The translations under genes were made by a program, and so were the position numbers. Of a DNA stretch of 64,000 bases, positions 1 to 8,614 are shown piece after piece. This DNA comes from Streptomyces sp. CB01580 (GTDB lineage Bacteria > Actinomycetota > Actinomycetes > Streptomycetales > Streptomycetaceae). The notes beneath the pieces are model-generated. The model was not told where the DNA came from. It was given only the letters and a program-made list of their open reading frames with translations, and ran no database searches. The DNA is taken from the NCBI RefSeq assembly GCF_001905795.1, contig NZ_LIXJ01000003.1, forward strand, positions 400,887-464,886. Direction: 5' to 3'. Position 1 is the first letter of the stretch; the number at the start of each line of letters is the position of its first letter.

Positions 1-241
1 GGCCGAGCGCGTACCGTCGGTTCGGCTGCTGGCGCACGTATCCGCAGAGGACCAGTGTGCGGACCAGCCGGTGGATCGTCGGCAGCGGCAGTCCGCTGCT
101 CGCGGAGAGCTCGCTCAGCCCGACCTCGCCCCCGGCATCGGCCATCCGCTCCAGCAGATCGAAGGCGCGTTCGAGGGACTGCACACCGCCGCTGGAGGCG
201 GCGGGCTTGGAGTCGGATGTGCTGGCGTGGGACGACGGCAC
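1..241 (-). CDS. allR: IclR-family regulator, N-terminus only (AllR-like)
   Basis: The gene runs off the left edge of the window, so only about 80 N-terminal residues are visible. The GTG start at 241 has an AAAGGA ribosome site about 8 nt upstream. After a Ser/Ala-rich leader, the sequence SLERAFDLLERM followed by LSELSASSGLPLPTIHRLVR is the winged helix-turn-helix that opens IclR-family repressors. It is divergent from allantoinase, which is where AllR, the repressor of the allantoin pathway, usually sits. The effector-binding C-terminal domain is outside the window, so the AllR name rests on family plus position. Confidence 0.8.
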   Translation of the reverse strand, partial: MPSSHASTSDSKPAASSGGVQSLERAFDLLERMADAGGEVGLSELSASSGLPLPTIHRLVRTLVLCGYVRQQPNRRYALG

Positions 242-653
242 GTCAACGGTCCTTTCGGGACGGAAAAGCGGGTGCCTCGCCCGGCGAGGCACCCCGCAGC
301 CTACCGGGCGGCCCCCGATCGGCCCACCGCTCCCGGTACGGCGTCCTGGCCGGTCAGGGCCCGTTTGCCCCGGTCTCGCGGCTGAGGTGGCGCGGTGGTG
401 CGGCCGTTCCGTTCACGCCGCGGGGGTTCCGTCTTTCGGGATATTCGTTCCGGCCCTCGGAAATGCTCGGGGTGGCGGGCGTGGGGGTGGTGGCCGGTGC
501 GCGTGGCGGGGCGGGGTCTTGACGAGGTCGGACCCTGCGTGAAGACTTCTTCAACAGTTCGTTGAATTTCTTGGTGGCCGCGGGGTCGGGGCCGAGCCGG
601 AGGCGGGCGTGACCGTGCCGGAGCCGGGCCGGAGCGAGAAGTGAGGAGCACGG
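242..653. promoter_or_regulatory. Divergent allR-allB control region with overlapping inverted repeats
   Basis: This 412-nt gap has no supported gene. At 550-566 there is a perfect inverted repeat, TTCAAC and GTTGAA separated by 5 nt. It overlaps a second one at 541-552, GAAGA and TCTTC separated by 2 nt. It lies about 90 nt before the allantoinase start, in an A/T-richer patch of otherwise very G+C-rich sequence. This is the best candidate binding site for the divergent IclR-type regulator. The assignment is inference from position and symmetry. Confidence 0.5.
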
Positions 654-2090
654 GTGTCCGGTGCGGACGTGGAGGCGGACGTGAATCTGGTGCTGCGCTC
701 GACGCGCGTCGTGACCCCGGACGGGACGCGTCCCGCGTCGGTCGCCGTCTCCGGCGGGACCATCGATGCCGTCCTGCCCCACGACGCCGAGGTGCCCGTC
801 GGCGCCCGGCTGGAGGACCTCGGCGACGACGTCCTGTTGCCCGGCCTGGTCGACACCCACGTCCATGTGAACGATCCCGGCCGTACCGAGTGGGAGGGCT
901 TTCGCGCCGCCACCCGGGCCGCGGCGGCGGGCGGCATCACCACCCTGATCGACATGCCGCTCAACTCCCTCCCGCCGACCACCACCGTCGGGCACCTGCG
1001 CACCAAACGGCGGGTGGCCGCGCCCGAGGTGCACGTCGACACCGGGTTCTGGGGCGGGGCCGTCCCGTCCAACGTGCAGGACCTGCGCCCGTTGCACGAA
1101 GCCGGGGTCTTCGGGTTCAAGTGCTTCCTCTCGCCCTCCGGCGTCGACGAGTTCCCGGAGCTCGACCAGGAGCAGCTGGCCCGCTCCTTGGCCGAGATCG
1201 CCGGTTTCGGTGGCCTGCTCATCGTGCACGCCGAGGACCCGCGCCACCTGGACGCCGCCCCGATGCGTGGCGGACCCGCGTACGCCGACTTCCTGGCCTC
1301 GCGGCCCCGCGACGCCGAGAACACCGCGATCGAAGCGCTCATCGCCTGCGCGCGGCGGTTCGACGCCCGGGTCCATGTCCTTCATCTGTCCTCCGCCGAC
1401 GCGCTGCCGATGATCGCCGCCGCCCGGCGGGACGGGGTGCGGGTCACCGTCGAGTCGTGCCCGCACTTCCTCACCCTCACCGCCGAGGAGGTCCCGGACG
1501 GCGCGACGGAGTTCAAGTGCTGCCCGCCGATCCGGGAGGCCGCCAACCAGGACGCGCTGTGGGCGGGGCTGGCCGACGGGACGATCGACTGCGTGGTGTC
1601 CGACCACTCCCCGTGCACCGCCGACCTCAAGACCCCGGACTTCGCCTCCGCGTGGGGCGGCATCTCCTCCCTCCAGCTGGGCCTCCCCGTCGTCTGGACC
1701 GAGGCCCGCAGGCGGGGCCACTCGCTCGACGACGTGGCCCGCTGGATGTCGGCCGCCCCCGCCGAGCTGGCCGGGCTGGCCCGCAAGGGCGCGATCGAGC
1801 CGGGCCGCGACGCCGACTTCGCGGTGCTCGCCCCGGATGAGACCTTCACCGTCGACCCCGCCGAACTGTTCCACCGCAACCAGGTCACCGCCTACGCGGG
1901 CAGGACCCTGCGCGGCGTCGTGCGTTCGACCTGGCTGCGCGGTGCACGGATCGCGGCGAACGGCGTTCTCGCCGAACCCACGGGCCGCCTCCTGGAGAGA
2001 CGGGGTGCACAGGACCGGCGAGGGCAGGCCGGAAGGGAACGGCTGACCGCGACGGCGGATGCCGGAACAGGACGCCTTCTCCGGTCGTGA
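654..2090 (+). CDS. allB: Allantoinase
   Basis: Cytosolic amidohydrolase that opens the hydantoin ring of allantoin to allantoate in purine nitrogen salvage. Binuclear metal ligands are visible: DTHVH (H69, H71), the carbamylated lysine in GFKCF (K156), H192 in VHAED, H243 in VLHLSS and the Asp in VSDHSP. The GTG start is preceded by GAGGAG. At 478 residues it is about 30-40 longer than typical family members. The excess is a low-complexity tail after GRLLERR that runs into an 18-bp tandem repeat, suggesting the original 3' end was altered. Allantoicase, often next in Streptomyces, is absent here. Confidence 0.93.
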   Translation: MSGADVEADVNLVLRSTRVVTPDGTRPASVAVSGGTIDAVLPHDAEVPVGARLEDLGDDVLLPGLVDTHVHVNDPGRTEWEGFRAATRAAAAGGITTLIDMPLNSLPPTTTVGHLRTKRRVAAPEVHVDTGFWGGAVPSNVQDLRPLHEAGVFGFKCFLSPSGVDEFPELDQEQLARSLAEIAGFGGLLIVHAEDPRHLDAAPMRGGPAYADFLASRPRDAENTAIEALIACARRFDARVHVLHLSSADALPMIAAARRDGVRVTVESCPHFLTLTAEEVPDGATEFKCCPPIREAANQDALWAGLADGTIDCVVSDHSPCTADLKTPDFASAWGGISSLQLGLPVVWTEARRRGHSLDDVARWMSAAPAELAGLARKGAIEPGRDADFAVLAPDETFTVDPAELFHRNQVTAYAGRTLRGVVRSTWLRGARIAANGVLAEPTGRLLERRGAQDRRGQAGRERLTATADAGTGRLLRS

Positions 2091-2130
2091 CGCCTCGCCC
2101 GGTCGTGACGCCTCGCCCGGTCGTGACACC
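2083..2130. repeat. 18-bp tandem repeat at the allB stop codon
   Basis: The unit GGTCGTGACGCCTCGCCC occurs twice in perfect tandem (2083-2100, 2101-2118) and starts a third time (2119-2130). The allantoinase stop codon lies in the first copy. It looks like a slippage scar or rearrangement junction rather than a regulatory array. Confidence 0.7.
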
Positions 2131-2185
2131 CCGCTCGGCCGTGCCCGATGAGTCGATGCTGATTAACGTATGCGAACATGATGTC

Positions 2186-2515
2186 ATGATCTTTATCGCC
2201 GTGAAATTCACCGTACGCAGCGACGAGCGCGACAACTGGCTTCCCGCCGTCGAGGACTTCACCCGCGCCACCCGGGCGGAGCCGGGCAACGTGTTCTTCG
2301 AGTGGTCGACCAGCGTCGAGAACCCGGACCAGTTCGTCCTGCTGGAGGCGTTCGCCTCTCCCGAGGCCGGGGAGGCCCATGTGAAGTCGGAGCACTTCAC
2401 GGCCGCGATGGACCGGATGGCGGATCTCGTCGCGGAGACTCCGGAGATCATCAACGTCGAGGTGCCGGGCGAGGGCTGGTCCCGGATGGCGGAAGTCACC
2501 CCGCGCTCGCGGTGA
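2186..2515 (+). CDS. Antibiotic biosynthesis monooxygenase (ABM) domain protein, putative quinol monooxygenase
   Basis: A 109-residue single-domain protein of the ABM/YgiN ferredoxin-like fold. It begins MIFIAVKFTVR and carries the ATRAEPGNVFFEWS, SEHFTAAMDRMADLV and PEIINVEVPGEGW segments typical of the actinobacterial group. Members are small cofactor-free dimers that oxidise quinols or polyketides, or act as accessory proteins; the substrate here is unknown. The frame is open further upstream into the 18-bp repeats, but the conserved sequence begins at the ATG at 2186, chosen as the start although no clear Shine-Dalgarno sequence precedes it. A second possible ATG is at 2156. Confidence 0.75.
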   Translation: MIFIAVKFTVRSDERDNWLPAVEDFTRATRAEPGNVFFEWSTSVENPDQFVLLEAFASPEAGEAHVKSEHFTAAMDRMADLVAETPEIINVEVPGEGWSRMAEVTPRSR

Positions 2516-2874
2516 GCCGATGCCGGTGACCCGGCCTCGGTGAACCGGCGTCGGCGCGACCGCCCGGAGTTCCCCGGGCTTTCCGGCGTACAGCGGCGCC
2601 GCCGCCCGGCCCGGTTCCCGGCTCCTCAGAACTCCTCGTGGACCTCGGGGCCCCTCCGTAGCGCCGCTGCGGCCCGGTGGAGTCATGATCTCCCTCTTTG
2701 TTCGGCTTGTCGGGCTTGTTTCAGAAGTTCTCCCCGGTCAGGTGAGGGCGGACCGGCCCCGGTCGCCGTCCCGCGGTTGCCGGTGCGAAGCAGTCCGCGA
2801 ATCCTGATGGGAAGCCGTTTCGTCCGTCGAGGGAAGTCCCGGCGGGCCGACCGATGAGTTCCGGCCGACCGTGA
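2516..2874. other. Intergenic, no gene seen
   Basis: About 360 nt between the ABM protein and the reductase remnant. I see no conserved coding sequence, hairpin or operator. The missing N-terminal half of the downstream reductase cannot be recognised in any frame. Confidence 0.5.
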
Positions 2875-3231
2875 GGTCTGAAGAGCGAAAGCGACCGATC
2901 CGAACGAGCATGCTGGCACAACACGACCGTTCTCTCCGCGGATGTCGCCGCCGAGGTCGCCCGGACGAAGGAACGGACCGAGGGCGGCGAACTCCAGATC
3001 CACGGCAGTGGCTCCCTCGCCCGGTTCCTGATGGCGCACGACCTGATCGACCAGTACAACCTTCTCGTCTTCCCGGTCGTGCTCGGCCGGGGACGGAGGC
3101 TGTTCCCGGACGGCGGCCTGCCGACGGCCTTCGAGCAGACGGAGGCGCGCACGACCGCGAGCCGCATCTCGATCCACAGCTACCGGCCCACCGGCCGGGC
3201 ACGGTTCGGTTCCTTCGCCCTCGACGACTGA
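2875..3231 (+). pseudogene. RibD C-terminal / dihydrofolate reductase-family remnant (5'-truncated)
   Basis: The frame from 2875 to the stop at 3231 reads like the C-terminal half of a small RibD_C reductase. WHNTTVL and ADVAAEV are followed by LQIHGSGSLARFLMAHDLID, LLVFPVVLGRGRRLFP and a closing RFGSFALDD. Intact members are about 185-190 residues; only about 118 remain. A stop codon lies just upstream and there is no start codon or N-terminal substrate-binding half. An internal ATG at 3031 could give a 66-residue peptide but it would lack half the fold. I regard it as a decayed gene. Confidence 0.75.
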
Positions 3232-3390
3232 GACCGGGGGCGAGAGCCCGTACACCCCGCCCCCGTCCCGCCCGCTCGCCCGCCCGCCACGATGCGACCG
3301 ATGGGCTGACGGGCCGGGCCGAAAGTCTCGAGTCGCGCGACTTTGGTCGCTTCCTCGTGCGGGGCGCACGGGACCGGCGTCCGGCCTGGC

Positions 3391-3396
3391 TACTTT
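3391..3396 (+). promoter_or_regulatory. Possible leaderless -10 (TACTTT) for the sensor kinase
   Basis: TACTTT ends 6 nt before the ATG at 3403 and no Shine-Dalgarno sequence is present. This spacing is typical of leaderless streptomycete transcripts. Confidence 0.4.
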
Positions 3397-3402
3397 GACC
3401 GT

Positions 3403-4623
3403 ATGACGCGTACGGAGTACCGCTGGCTGCTGCCGTCGGCGATGGCCGACCCCGAACTGCCCGGAGACCGGGGCGGCCGTTCGCGGCGCACCGTGCGGGA
3501 CTGGGTCGTCGACATCCACGCGTTTGTCTGCGCGGTTCTTGTCGGCATGCTCGCGGTGACGGCGATCGATGCCGACCGCACCACGTCGGACGGTGTCGTG
3601 TTCGTCGACTGCCTCGTCGGCGCGGCGGCCTGCTGCGCCCTGTGGGTGCGACGCCGGTGGCCGGTCGGGGTGGCGGTGGGCCTGGCCCTGGTCTGCGCGG
3701 TCGAGCCGGTCGCCGCGGGCGCCCTGCTCGTGGCCCTGTTCAGCGTGGCGGTGCACCGCCCGTTCCGGCCGGCGGCCGGTGTCCTGGCGCTGACGGCGGC
3801 CCTCTCGCCGGTGCAGCCGTATCTGCGGCCCGACCCGGAGACCTCGTTGGTCGAGTCCGTGTCCGTCAGCCTGTTGCTGTACCTGTTGGTCCTCAGCTGG
3901 GGGATGGTCGTACGGTCCCGACGCCAACTGGTCGCCACCCTGCGCGAACGGGCCCGCCGGGCCGAGACCGAGGCGGAACTCCGCGCCGAACAGGCGCAAC
4001 GGCTGGCCCGGGAGGCCATCGCCCGCGAGATGCACGACGTCCTCGCCCACCGGCTGACGCTCCTCAGCGTCCACGCGGGAGCCCTCGAATTCCGTCCCGA
4101 TGCCCCCAAGGCCGAGGTGGCACGGGCCGCCGGTGTCATCCGGGACAGCGCGCACGAGGCGCTCCAGGACCTGCGCGAGATCATCGGAGTGCTGCGCGGG
4201 CCCGGCGAGAGCGACGGCGACCGGCCGCAGCCCACGCTCGCCACCCTGGACTCGCTGATCGCCGAGTCCCGGCTGGCCGGCATGAAGGTCAGCGTCGACA
4301 ACCGCGTCACGGACCCCGCCGCGACACCCGCCGCCACCGGCCGGACGGCCTACCGCATCGCTCAGGAAGCCCTGACCAACGCCCGCAAACACGCGCCGGG
4401 CGCCGAGGTCGAGGTCGGCGTGGCCGGCGGTCCGGGCGAGGGGCTGACCGTCGAGGTGCGCAATCCGGCGCCCGAGGGACCGTTCGAGCGGGTTCCCGGC
4501 TCCGGCCAGGGGCTGATCGGCCTCCGGGAGCGCGCCGCCCTGGCCGGTGGCCGCATCGACCACGGGCCCCAGCCGGACGGAGGGTTCGCCGTCCGGGCCT
4601 GGCTGCCGTGGCCCTCGTCCTGA
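3403..4623 (+). CDS. NarL-family sensor histidine kinase
   Basis: A 406-residue membrane kinase. Hydrophobic segments span about residues 40-170, with no large extracellular domain. A basic coiled linker (171-205) leads to the HisKA_3 dimerisation helix with REMHDVLAHRLTLL (phospho-acceptor H211). The C-terminal ATPase domain has AYRIAQEALTNARKH (N-box) and GSGQGLIGLRERAALAGG (G-box). It signals to the LuxR-type response regulator 177 nt downstream. Family knowledge: such pairs in Streptomyces often sense envelope or metabolic stress; the stimulus here is unknown. The ATG at 3403 fits the leaderless promoter; the frame is open further upstream without homology. Confidence 0.9.
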   Translation: MTRTEYRWLLPSAMADPELPGDRGGRSRRTVRDWVVDIHAFVCAVLVGMLAVTAIDADRTTSDGVVFVDCLVGAAACCALWVRRRWPVGVAVGLALVCAVEPVAAGALLVALFSVAVHRPFRPAAGVLALTAALSPVQPYLRPDPETSLVESVSVSLLLYLLVLSWGMVVRSRRQLVATLRERARRAETEAELRAEQAQRLAREAIAREMHDVLAHRLTLLSVHAGALEFRPDAPKAEVARAAGVIRDSAHEALQDLREIIGVLRGPGESDGDRPQPTLATLDSLIAESRLAGMKVSVDNRVTDPAATPAATGRTAYRIAQEALTNARKHAPGAEVEVGVAGGPGEGLTVEVRNPAPEGPFERVPGSGQGLIGLRERAALAGGRIDHGPQPDGGFAVRAWLPWPSS

Positions 4624-4787
4624 ACACCGGCCCGGAGCTCGCGCCGGTACGCGCCCGGACATGGCCCGGAGCCCGTGTCGCCATGGGCCCGGACGTGGCC
4701 AGGACCGCCTTTGGACCGGGGCCGGAATCCGCCCGGCGGCCCGAAGCGTCCGCCGGTCCGGTGGCCCTGAACGCGCGTCGCACGACC

Positions 4788-4793
4788 TACGGT
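4788..4793 (+). promoter_or_regulatory. Possible leaderless -10 (TACGGT) for the response regulator
   Basis: TACGGT lies 7 nt before the ATG at 4801 with no ribosome-binding site between. The arrangement repeats that of the partner kinase and suggests separate transcription of the regulator. Confidence 0.35.
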
Positions 4794-4800
4794 TGTCGTC

Positions 4801-5610
4801 ATGACGACCCCGACCCCCATGGATCCCGTGGCACAGCCGGTCCGGCTGCTCATCGTCGATGACGACCCGCTCGTACGGGCCGGGCTCACCCTCATGCTCG
4901 GCGGCGCCGACGACATCGTCGTCGTGGGGGAGGGGGCCGACGGTTCCGAGGTCGCGGCCCTGGTCGACCGGCTCGGCCCCGACGTGGTCCTGATGGACAT
5001 CCGGATGCCGACCATGGACGGGCTGACGGCCACGGAAGCGCTGCGGGCCCGGCCCGACGCCCCGGAAGTCGTCGTCCTGACCACGTTCCACGCCGACGAA
5101 CAGGTGCTCCGGGCCATTCGCGCCGGGGCTGCGGGTTTCGTCCTGAAGGACACGCCCCCGGCACAGATCGTCGACGCCGTGCGGCGGGTTGGGGCCGGCG
5201 ACCCGGTGCTGTCACCCGCCGTGACCCGTCGGCTCATGGCCCATGCCGCCGGTGCCGGTGCCGGTGCCGGTCCGGGGAGCGCGCGGGGTGAGCGGGCGGA
5301 CCGTACCGACCGGGCACGGCGGCGGATCGCGACACTCGCCGACCGGGAACGCGAGGTCGCGATCGGCGTCGGACGTGGTCGTTCCAACGCCGAGATCGCG
5401 GCCGAGCTGTATCTGAGCGTCGCGACCGTGAAGACACAGGTTTCCAGGATTCTGGCCAGATTCGGCTTCAACAACCGTGTGCAGATCGCGCTGTTGGTCC
5501 ACGACGCGGGCCTGCTCGACGATGACCACGGCGGCGGCGGTGGCGTTGCCGACGGCGATGGCAACGGCGACGGCGACGGTGCCGACAGGCCGTACCATCC
5601 ATTCGCCTGA
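4801..5610 (+). CDS. NarL/FixJ-type response regulator
   Basis: A 269-residue DNA-binding regulator. The receiver domain shows LLIVDDDPLVR (acidic pocket at residues 20-22), the phospho-acceptor D66 in VLMDIRMP, TTFHAD and the lysine in FVLKD. The LuxR helix-turn-helix is LADREREVAIGVGRGRSNAE followed by LYLSVATVKTQVSRILAR. Two low-complexity stretches are unusual: a Gly-Ala linker between the domains (about 150-158) and a Gly/Asp-rich tail after residue 240. Both come from short G+C-rich nucleotide repeats. It should be the output of the adjacent kinase. Whether it controls the P450 operon 175 nt downstream is untested. Confidence 0.9.
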   Translation: MTTPTPMDPVAQPVRLLIVDDDPLVRAGLTLMLGGADDIVVVGEGADGSEVAALVDRLGPDVVLMDIRMPTMDGLTATEALRARPDAPEVVVLTTFHADEQVLRAIRAGAAGFVLKDTPPAQIVDAVRRVGAGDPVLSPAVTRRLMAHAAGAGAGAGPGSARGERADRTDRARRRIATLADREREVAIGVGRGRSNAEIAAELYLSVATVKTQVSRILARFGFNNRVQIALLVHDAGLLDDDHGGGGGVADGDGNGDGDGADRPYHPFA

Positions 5611-5726
5611 CCTCCTGACCGTCCTCCATCGTCCAAGTCGGGGTCCATGCACGGTGTTTCGGCCGATTTCCTGCGCGACGGCGATGCCGAATCGATCAGA
5701 AGGGCCGTGGAAGATCGAAGCCGCCG

Positions 5727-5764
5727 TAGGGTGAACCGGTCGCTCTCCAGTGATTGAACCGATC
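5727..5764 (+). promoter_or_regulatory. Possible P450 promoter with a direct repeat
   Basis: TAGGGT (5727-5732) could be a -10 element. Just downstream, TGAACCGGTC (5732-5741) and TGAACCGATC (5755-5764) form a direct repeat with 23-bp periodicity, about two helical turns. Direct repeats so spaced are typical of response-regulator sites. The proposal is weak without further copies. Confidence 0.3.
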
Positions 5765-5784
5765 AGACCGGGAGGGGCGATCCC

Positions 5785-6975
5785 ATGTCCGACGTCGGCA
5801 GCCTTGTCGATCTCGATCTGCGTGAAGTCGAAGATTTCACCGCGAACCCTTATCCGTCCTACGAGAAGCTGCGTGCCGCGGGCCCCGTTCACACCGTACG
5901 TACCGACGAGTTCGAGCGGATCTGGCTCGTGGTCGGATACGACGAGGCCCGCGCGACCCTCGCCGACCCGCGGTTCTCCAAGCAGTGGCAAGGACGCATC
6001 GAGTGGCCCGAGGGCAACGATCCGATCTTCGCCAACATGCTGGAGCTGGACGCCCCACGCCACACCCGGCTGCGCAAGCTCGTCACCCGGGAGTTCACCG
6101 CGCGCCGGATCGAGGCACTGCGTCCGCGCGTGCAGCAGATCACCGACGAACTCCTCGACGCGATGGTTCCCGCGGGGCGCGCCGATCTCGTGGACGCGCT
6201 CGCCTTCCCGCTGCCGATGACCGTGATCTGCGAGCTGATCGGTGTGCCGGACCTGGACCGCAACGCCTTCCGTCGGCTGTCGAACGCCATCGTGACCCCG
6301 ACCACGCCCGATCAGGAGCGCGAAGCCGTCACCGCCATGGGCGCCTACCTCGGTGAGCTCATCGAGGACAAACGGCGCTCGCCCGGTGACGACCTGATGA
6401 GTGCGCTCGTCAGGACCCGCGACGAGGAGGGGGACGCGCTGTCGCCCGAAGAACTCGTGGGCATGGCCTTCCTGTTGCTGGTTGCCGGGCACGAGACCAC
6501 CGTCAACCTCATCTCGAACGGGGTGCGGGCCCTGCTCGACCATCCCGGCCAACTCTCCGCCCTGCGTGCCGACTTCGACCTGATCGACGGTGCGGTCGAG
6601 GAGATGCTGCGGTACGACGGCCCGGTGGAGACCTCCACGTTCCGCTTCCCGCGCGAACCGGTCGAGGTCGGGCGGCGCGTCATTCCGGCGGGGGAGCCGG
6701 TGCTGGTCTGCCTGGCGGGTGCCGACCGCGACCCCGACCGCTATCCCGAGCCGGACCGTTTCGACATCCGTCGTGAGACCCAGGGGCATCTGGCCTTCGG
6801 TCACGGCTCCCACTTCTGTCTGGGGGCGTCACTGGCCCGGATGGAGGGCCGGATCGCGATCCGTACGCTGTTGGAACGGTGCCCCGGCCTCGCGCTGGAC
6901 GAGGAGGCGTGGCGCCCGGACTGGCTTCCCGGCATGCTGATCCGCGGGGTCCGGTCCCTGCCCGTCCGCTGGTGA
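5785..6975 (+). CDS. Cytochrome P450 (CYP107-like)
   Basis: A soluble class I bacterial P450 of 396 residues. Signatures are the I-helix oxygen-binding AGHETT (about 233-238), the K-helix EEMLR (ExxR, about 272) and the haem loop FGHGSHFCLG with the axial Cys near 346. HTRLRKLVTREFT is the conserved C-helix. The GGGAGGGG ribosome site fits the ATG. Overall sequence resembles the CYP107 group of macrolide and terpenoid hydroxylases. No ferredoxin gene is adjacent, so electrons must come from elsewhere. It is followed 14 nt later by a PaaI-type thioesterase, so the two are probably co-transcribed. Substrate unknown. Confidence 0.92.
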   Translation: MSDVGSLVDLDLREVEDFTANPYPSYEKLRAAGPVHTVRTDEFERIWLVVGYDEARATLADPRFSKQWQGRIEWPEGNDPIFANMLELDAPRHTRLRKLVTREFTARRIEALRPRVQQITDELLDAMVPAGRADLVDALAFPLPMTVICELIGVPDLDRNAFRRLSNAIVTPTTPDQEREAVTAMGAYLGELIEDKRRSPGDDLMSALVRTRDEEGDALSPEELVGMAFLLLVAGHETTVNLISNGVRALLDHPGQLSALRADFDLIDGAVEEMLRYDGPVETSTFRFPREPVEVGRRVIPAGEPVLVCLAGADRDPDRYPEPDRFDIRRETQGHLAFGHGSHFCLGASLARMEGRIAIRTLLERCPGLALDEEAWRPDWLPGMLIRGVRSLPVRW

Positions 6976-6989
6976 GAGAGGATTCCGTC

Positions 6990-7403
6990 ATGACCGAACT
7001 CGATCTGAGCATGGCGCGCAAGGTTCTTGAGAGTCAGCCGTTCAGCGGGCTCGTAGGGGCACGGATCACCGCCTTCGGGTCCGGCGCCGCCACGCTGGAA
7101 GTGGACATGAGTCAGGAACTCCGGCAGCAGAACGGCTTTCTGCACGGTGGCGTCCTGGCCTACGCGGCCGACAACTCGATCACCTTCGCCGCCGGGACGA
7201 CCCTCGGCCCGGCCGTACTGACCGGCGGCTTCTCCATCCAGTACGTGCGGCCCGCCACCGGCCGCACCCTGGTCGCCCGCGCGGAGGTCGTGCACACCGG
7301 ACGGCGGCAGGCCGTGGTCCGGTGCGACCTGCTCGCGGTGGGGGAGGACGGGGCGGAGACGCTCTGCGCGGTCGCCCAGGGCACGGTCCTCTCCGTCACG
7401 TAG
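6990..7403 (+). CDS. PaaI-type hotdog-fold thioesterase
   Basis: A 137-residue single-hotdog protein. The catalytic helix region reads QQNGFLHGGVLAYAADNSIT, with the HGG motif of the PaaI/4HBT class, followed by IQYVRPATGRTLVARAEVVH. Family members hydrolyse acyl- or aryl-CoA thioesters as homotetramers. The ATG at 6990 has GAGAGAGGA about 7 nt upstream and lies only 14 nt after the P450 stop, implying one transcript. A P450-thioesterase pair would fit oxidative processing of an aromatic or acyl substrate, but that is inference. Confidence 0.88.
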   Translation: MTELDLSMARKVLESQPFSGLVGARITAFGSGAATLEVDMSQELRQQNGFLHGGVLAYAADNSITFAAGTTLGPAVLTGGFSIQYVRPATGRTLVARAEVVHTGRRQAVVRCDLLAVGEDGAETLCAVAQGTVLSVT

Positions 7404-7463
7404 CAGTGACGGAGCATCACAAACCCATATGATCGAGGAGGGTTGGCGTCCTGCGGCGGCGTG

Positions 7464-8501
7464 TCACCTCGGGGCGCCGCCCCCGGTCCGGTCGGCCATC
7501 CCGTCGGACACCTCCGTGATCCCCACGGGGCGCCGCTCCCTGCGGGACACCTCGCACGCCTCCGCGATCAGCAGCGCATGCCATGCCTCCCTGCCGTCGC
7601 ACGGGTTGGGCAGCTCGCCCCGCACCAGCCGGACGAACGCGTTCAGTTCCGCCTCGTACGCCGGGGCGAACCGTTCGAGGAAGCCCGGCCAGGGGTTCGG
7701 TGGCGCGGCGGGGCCCAGTGGTTCCGCCGACGTGACCGGTGTGCGGTCGTCCAGCCCGACCGTGATCTGCCCCTTCTCACCCGCCAGTTCCATGCGTACG
7801 TCGTAACCGGCGCCGTTGCAGCGGGTGGCCGTCGCCGTGGCCAGGGTGCCGTCGTCGAGGGTCAGCAGCGCCGCCGCCGTGTCCACGTCACCGGCCGCCC
7901 GGAACATCGCGGGCCCGGCGTCCGACCCGACGGCGTACACCTCCGTCACCTCGCGGCCCGTCACCCAGCGCAGCATGTCGAAGTCGTGCACCAGGCAGTC
8001 CCGGTACAGCCCGCCGGAGAGCGGCAGATACCCGGCGGGCGGCGGCGCCGGGTCCATGGTCATCGCCCGCACGGTGTGCAGCCGGCCCAGCGCCCCCGAG
8101 CGCACCGCCTCGCGCGCCGCGCCGTACCCCGCGTCGAACCTGCGCATGAAGCCCATCTGGAGGACGCTCCCCGCCCGCTCCACCTCGCGCAGCGCGCCGA
8201 GCGTCCCCGGCAGGCCGAGTGCGATCGGCTTCTCGCAGAACGCGGGGAGCCCCGCCCGCGCGGCCCGCCCGACCAGCTCCGCGTGCGACGACGTGGCCGA
8301 GGCGATCACCACGGCGTCCACCCCCGCGCCGAACAGCTCGTCGGCGCCGTCCGCGCGCTTCGCGCCGAGGTGGTCCGCGACCCGCGCGGCGCGCGCCCCG
8401 TCGGTGTCGGTCACCACCAGGGCGTCCACCGCCGGGTGGCGGGCCAGCACACCCGCGTGGAAGGAGCCGATCCGACCGGTGCCGATGAGTCCGATGCGCA
8501 T
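7464..8501 (-). CDS. Gfo/Idh/MocA-family sugar or polyol dehydrogenase
   Basis: A 345-residue NAD(P)-dependent oxidoreductase. It begins MRIGLIGTGRIGSFHAGVL (Rossmann GxGxxG) and carries FCEKPIAL (the EKP motif with the catalytic Lys) and SGGLYRDCLVHDFDMLRWVTG (substrate/HD helix). It resembles inositol 2-dehydrogenases but could act on another polyol. The start at 8501 is chosen because homology begins at this Met; the frame is open 39 nt further. It is divergent from a GntR-type regulator whose candidate operators lie directly upstream. It is likely co-regulated with the sugar ABC genes to the right. Confidence 0.88.
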   Translation of the reverse strand: MRIGLIGTGRIGSFHAGVLARHPAVDALVVTDTDGARAARVADHLGAKRADGADELFGAGVDAVVIASATSSHAELVGRAARAGLPAFCEKPIALGLPGTLGALREVERAGSVLQMGFMRRFDAGYGAAREAVRSGALGRLHTVRAMTMDPAPPPAGYLPLSGGLYRDCLVHDFDMLRWVTGREVTEVYAVGSDAGPAMFRAAGDVDTAAALLTLDDGTLATATATRCNGAGYDVRMELAGEKGQITVGLDDRTPVTSAEPLGPAAPPNPWPGFLERFAPAYEAELNAFVRLVRGELPNPCDGREAWHALLIAEACEVSRRERRPVGITEVSDGMADRTGGGAPR

Positions 8502-8541
8502 GGACCCAACGTGCCGCCCACCCGTGACGCTGTCAACCATA

Positions 8542-8614
8542 TGTCAGGACAACAGCACAACAGCGTGACAGGACGACGGGGCGACAGGACTACAGGACAC
8601 CGGGGCAACAGGAC
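8542..8614. promoter_or_regulatory. GntR-type operator and array of AGGAC half-sites
   Basis: TGTC-AG-GACA at 8542-8551 is a short palindrome of the GntR/HutC operator type. To its right ACAGGAC recurs at 8568, 8584, 8592 and 8608. The plus strand from about 8551 to 8665 is nearly free of T, and further right GACGACAGAACGAC is directly repeated. The whole block separates the dehydrogenase from the GntR gene and is probably its autoregulatory region. The half-site reading is inference. Confidence 0.5.

Noticed and set aside
3031..3231. Independent 66-residue gene inside the reductase remnant
   Set aside because: The conserved family sequence continues upstream of this ATG in the same frame, so it is only the tail of a truncated gene.
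2683..5091. Very long minus-strand open frame (about 800 codons) opposite the two-component genes
   Set aside because: It is antisense to a clear kinase and response regulator, and its composition is Arg/Gly/Pro/Ala-rich without motifs. Long antisense frames are expected in high-G+C DNA.
5240..5280. GCCGGT repeat in the response regulator as a noncoding repeat
   Set aside because: It is in frame and encodes a Gly-Ala linker between receiver and DNA-binding domains.
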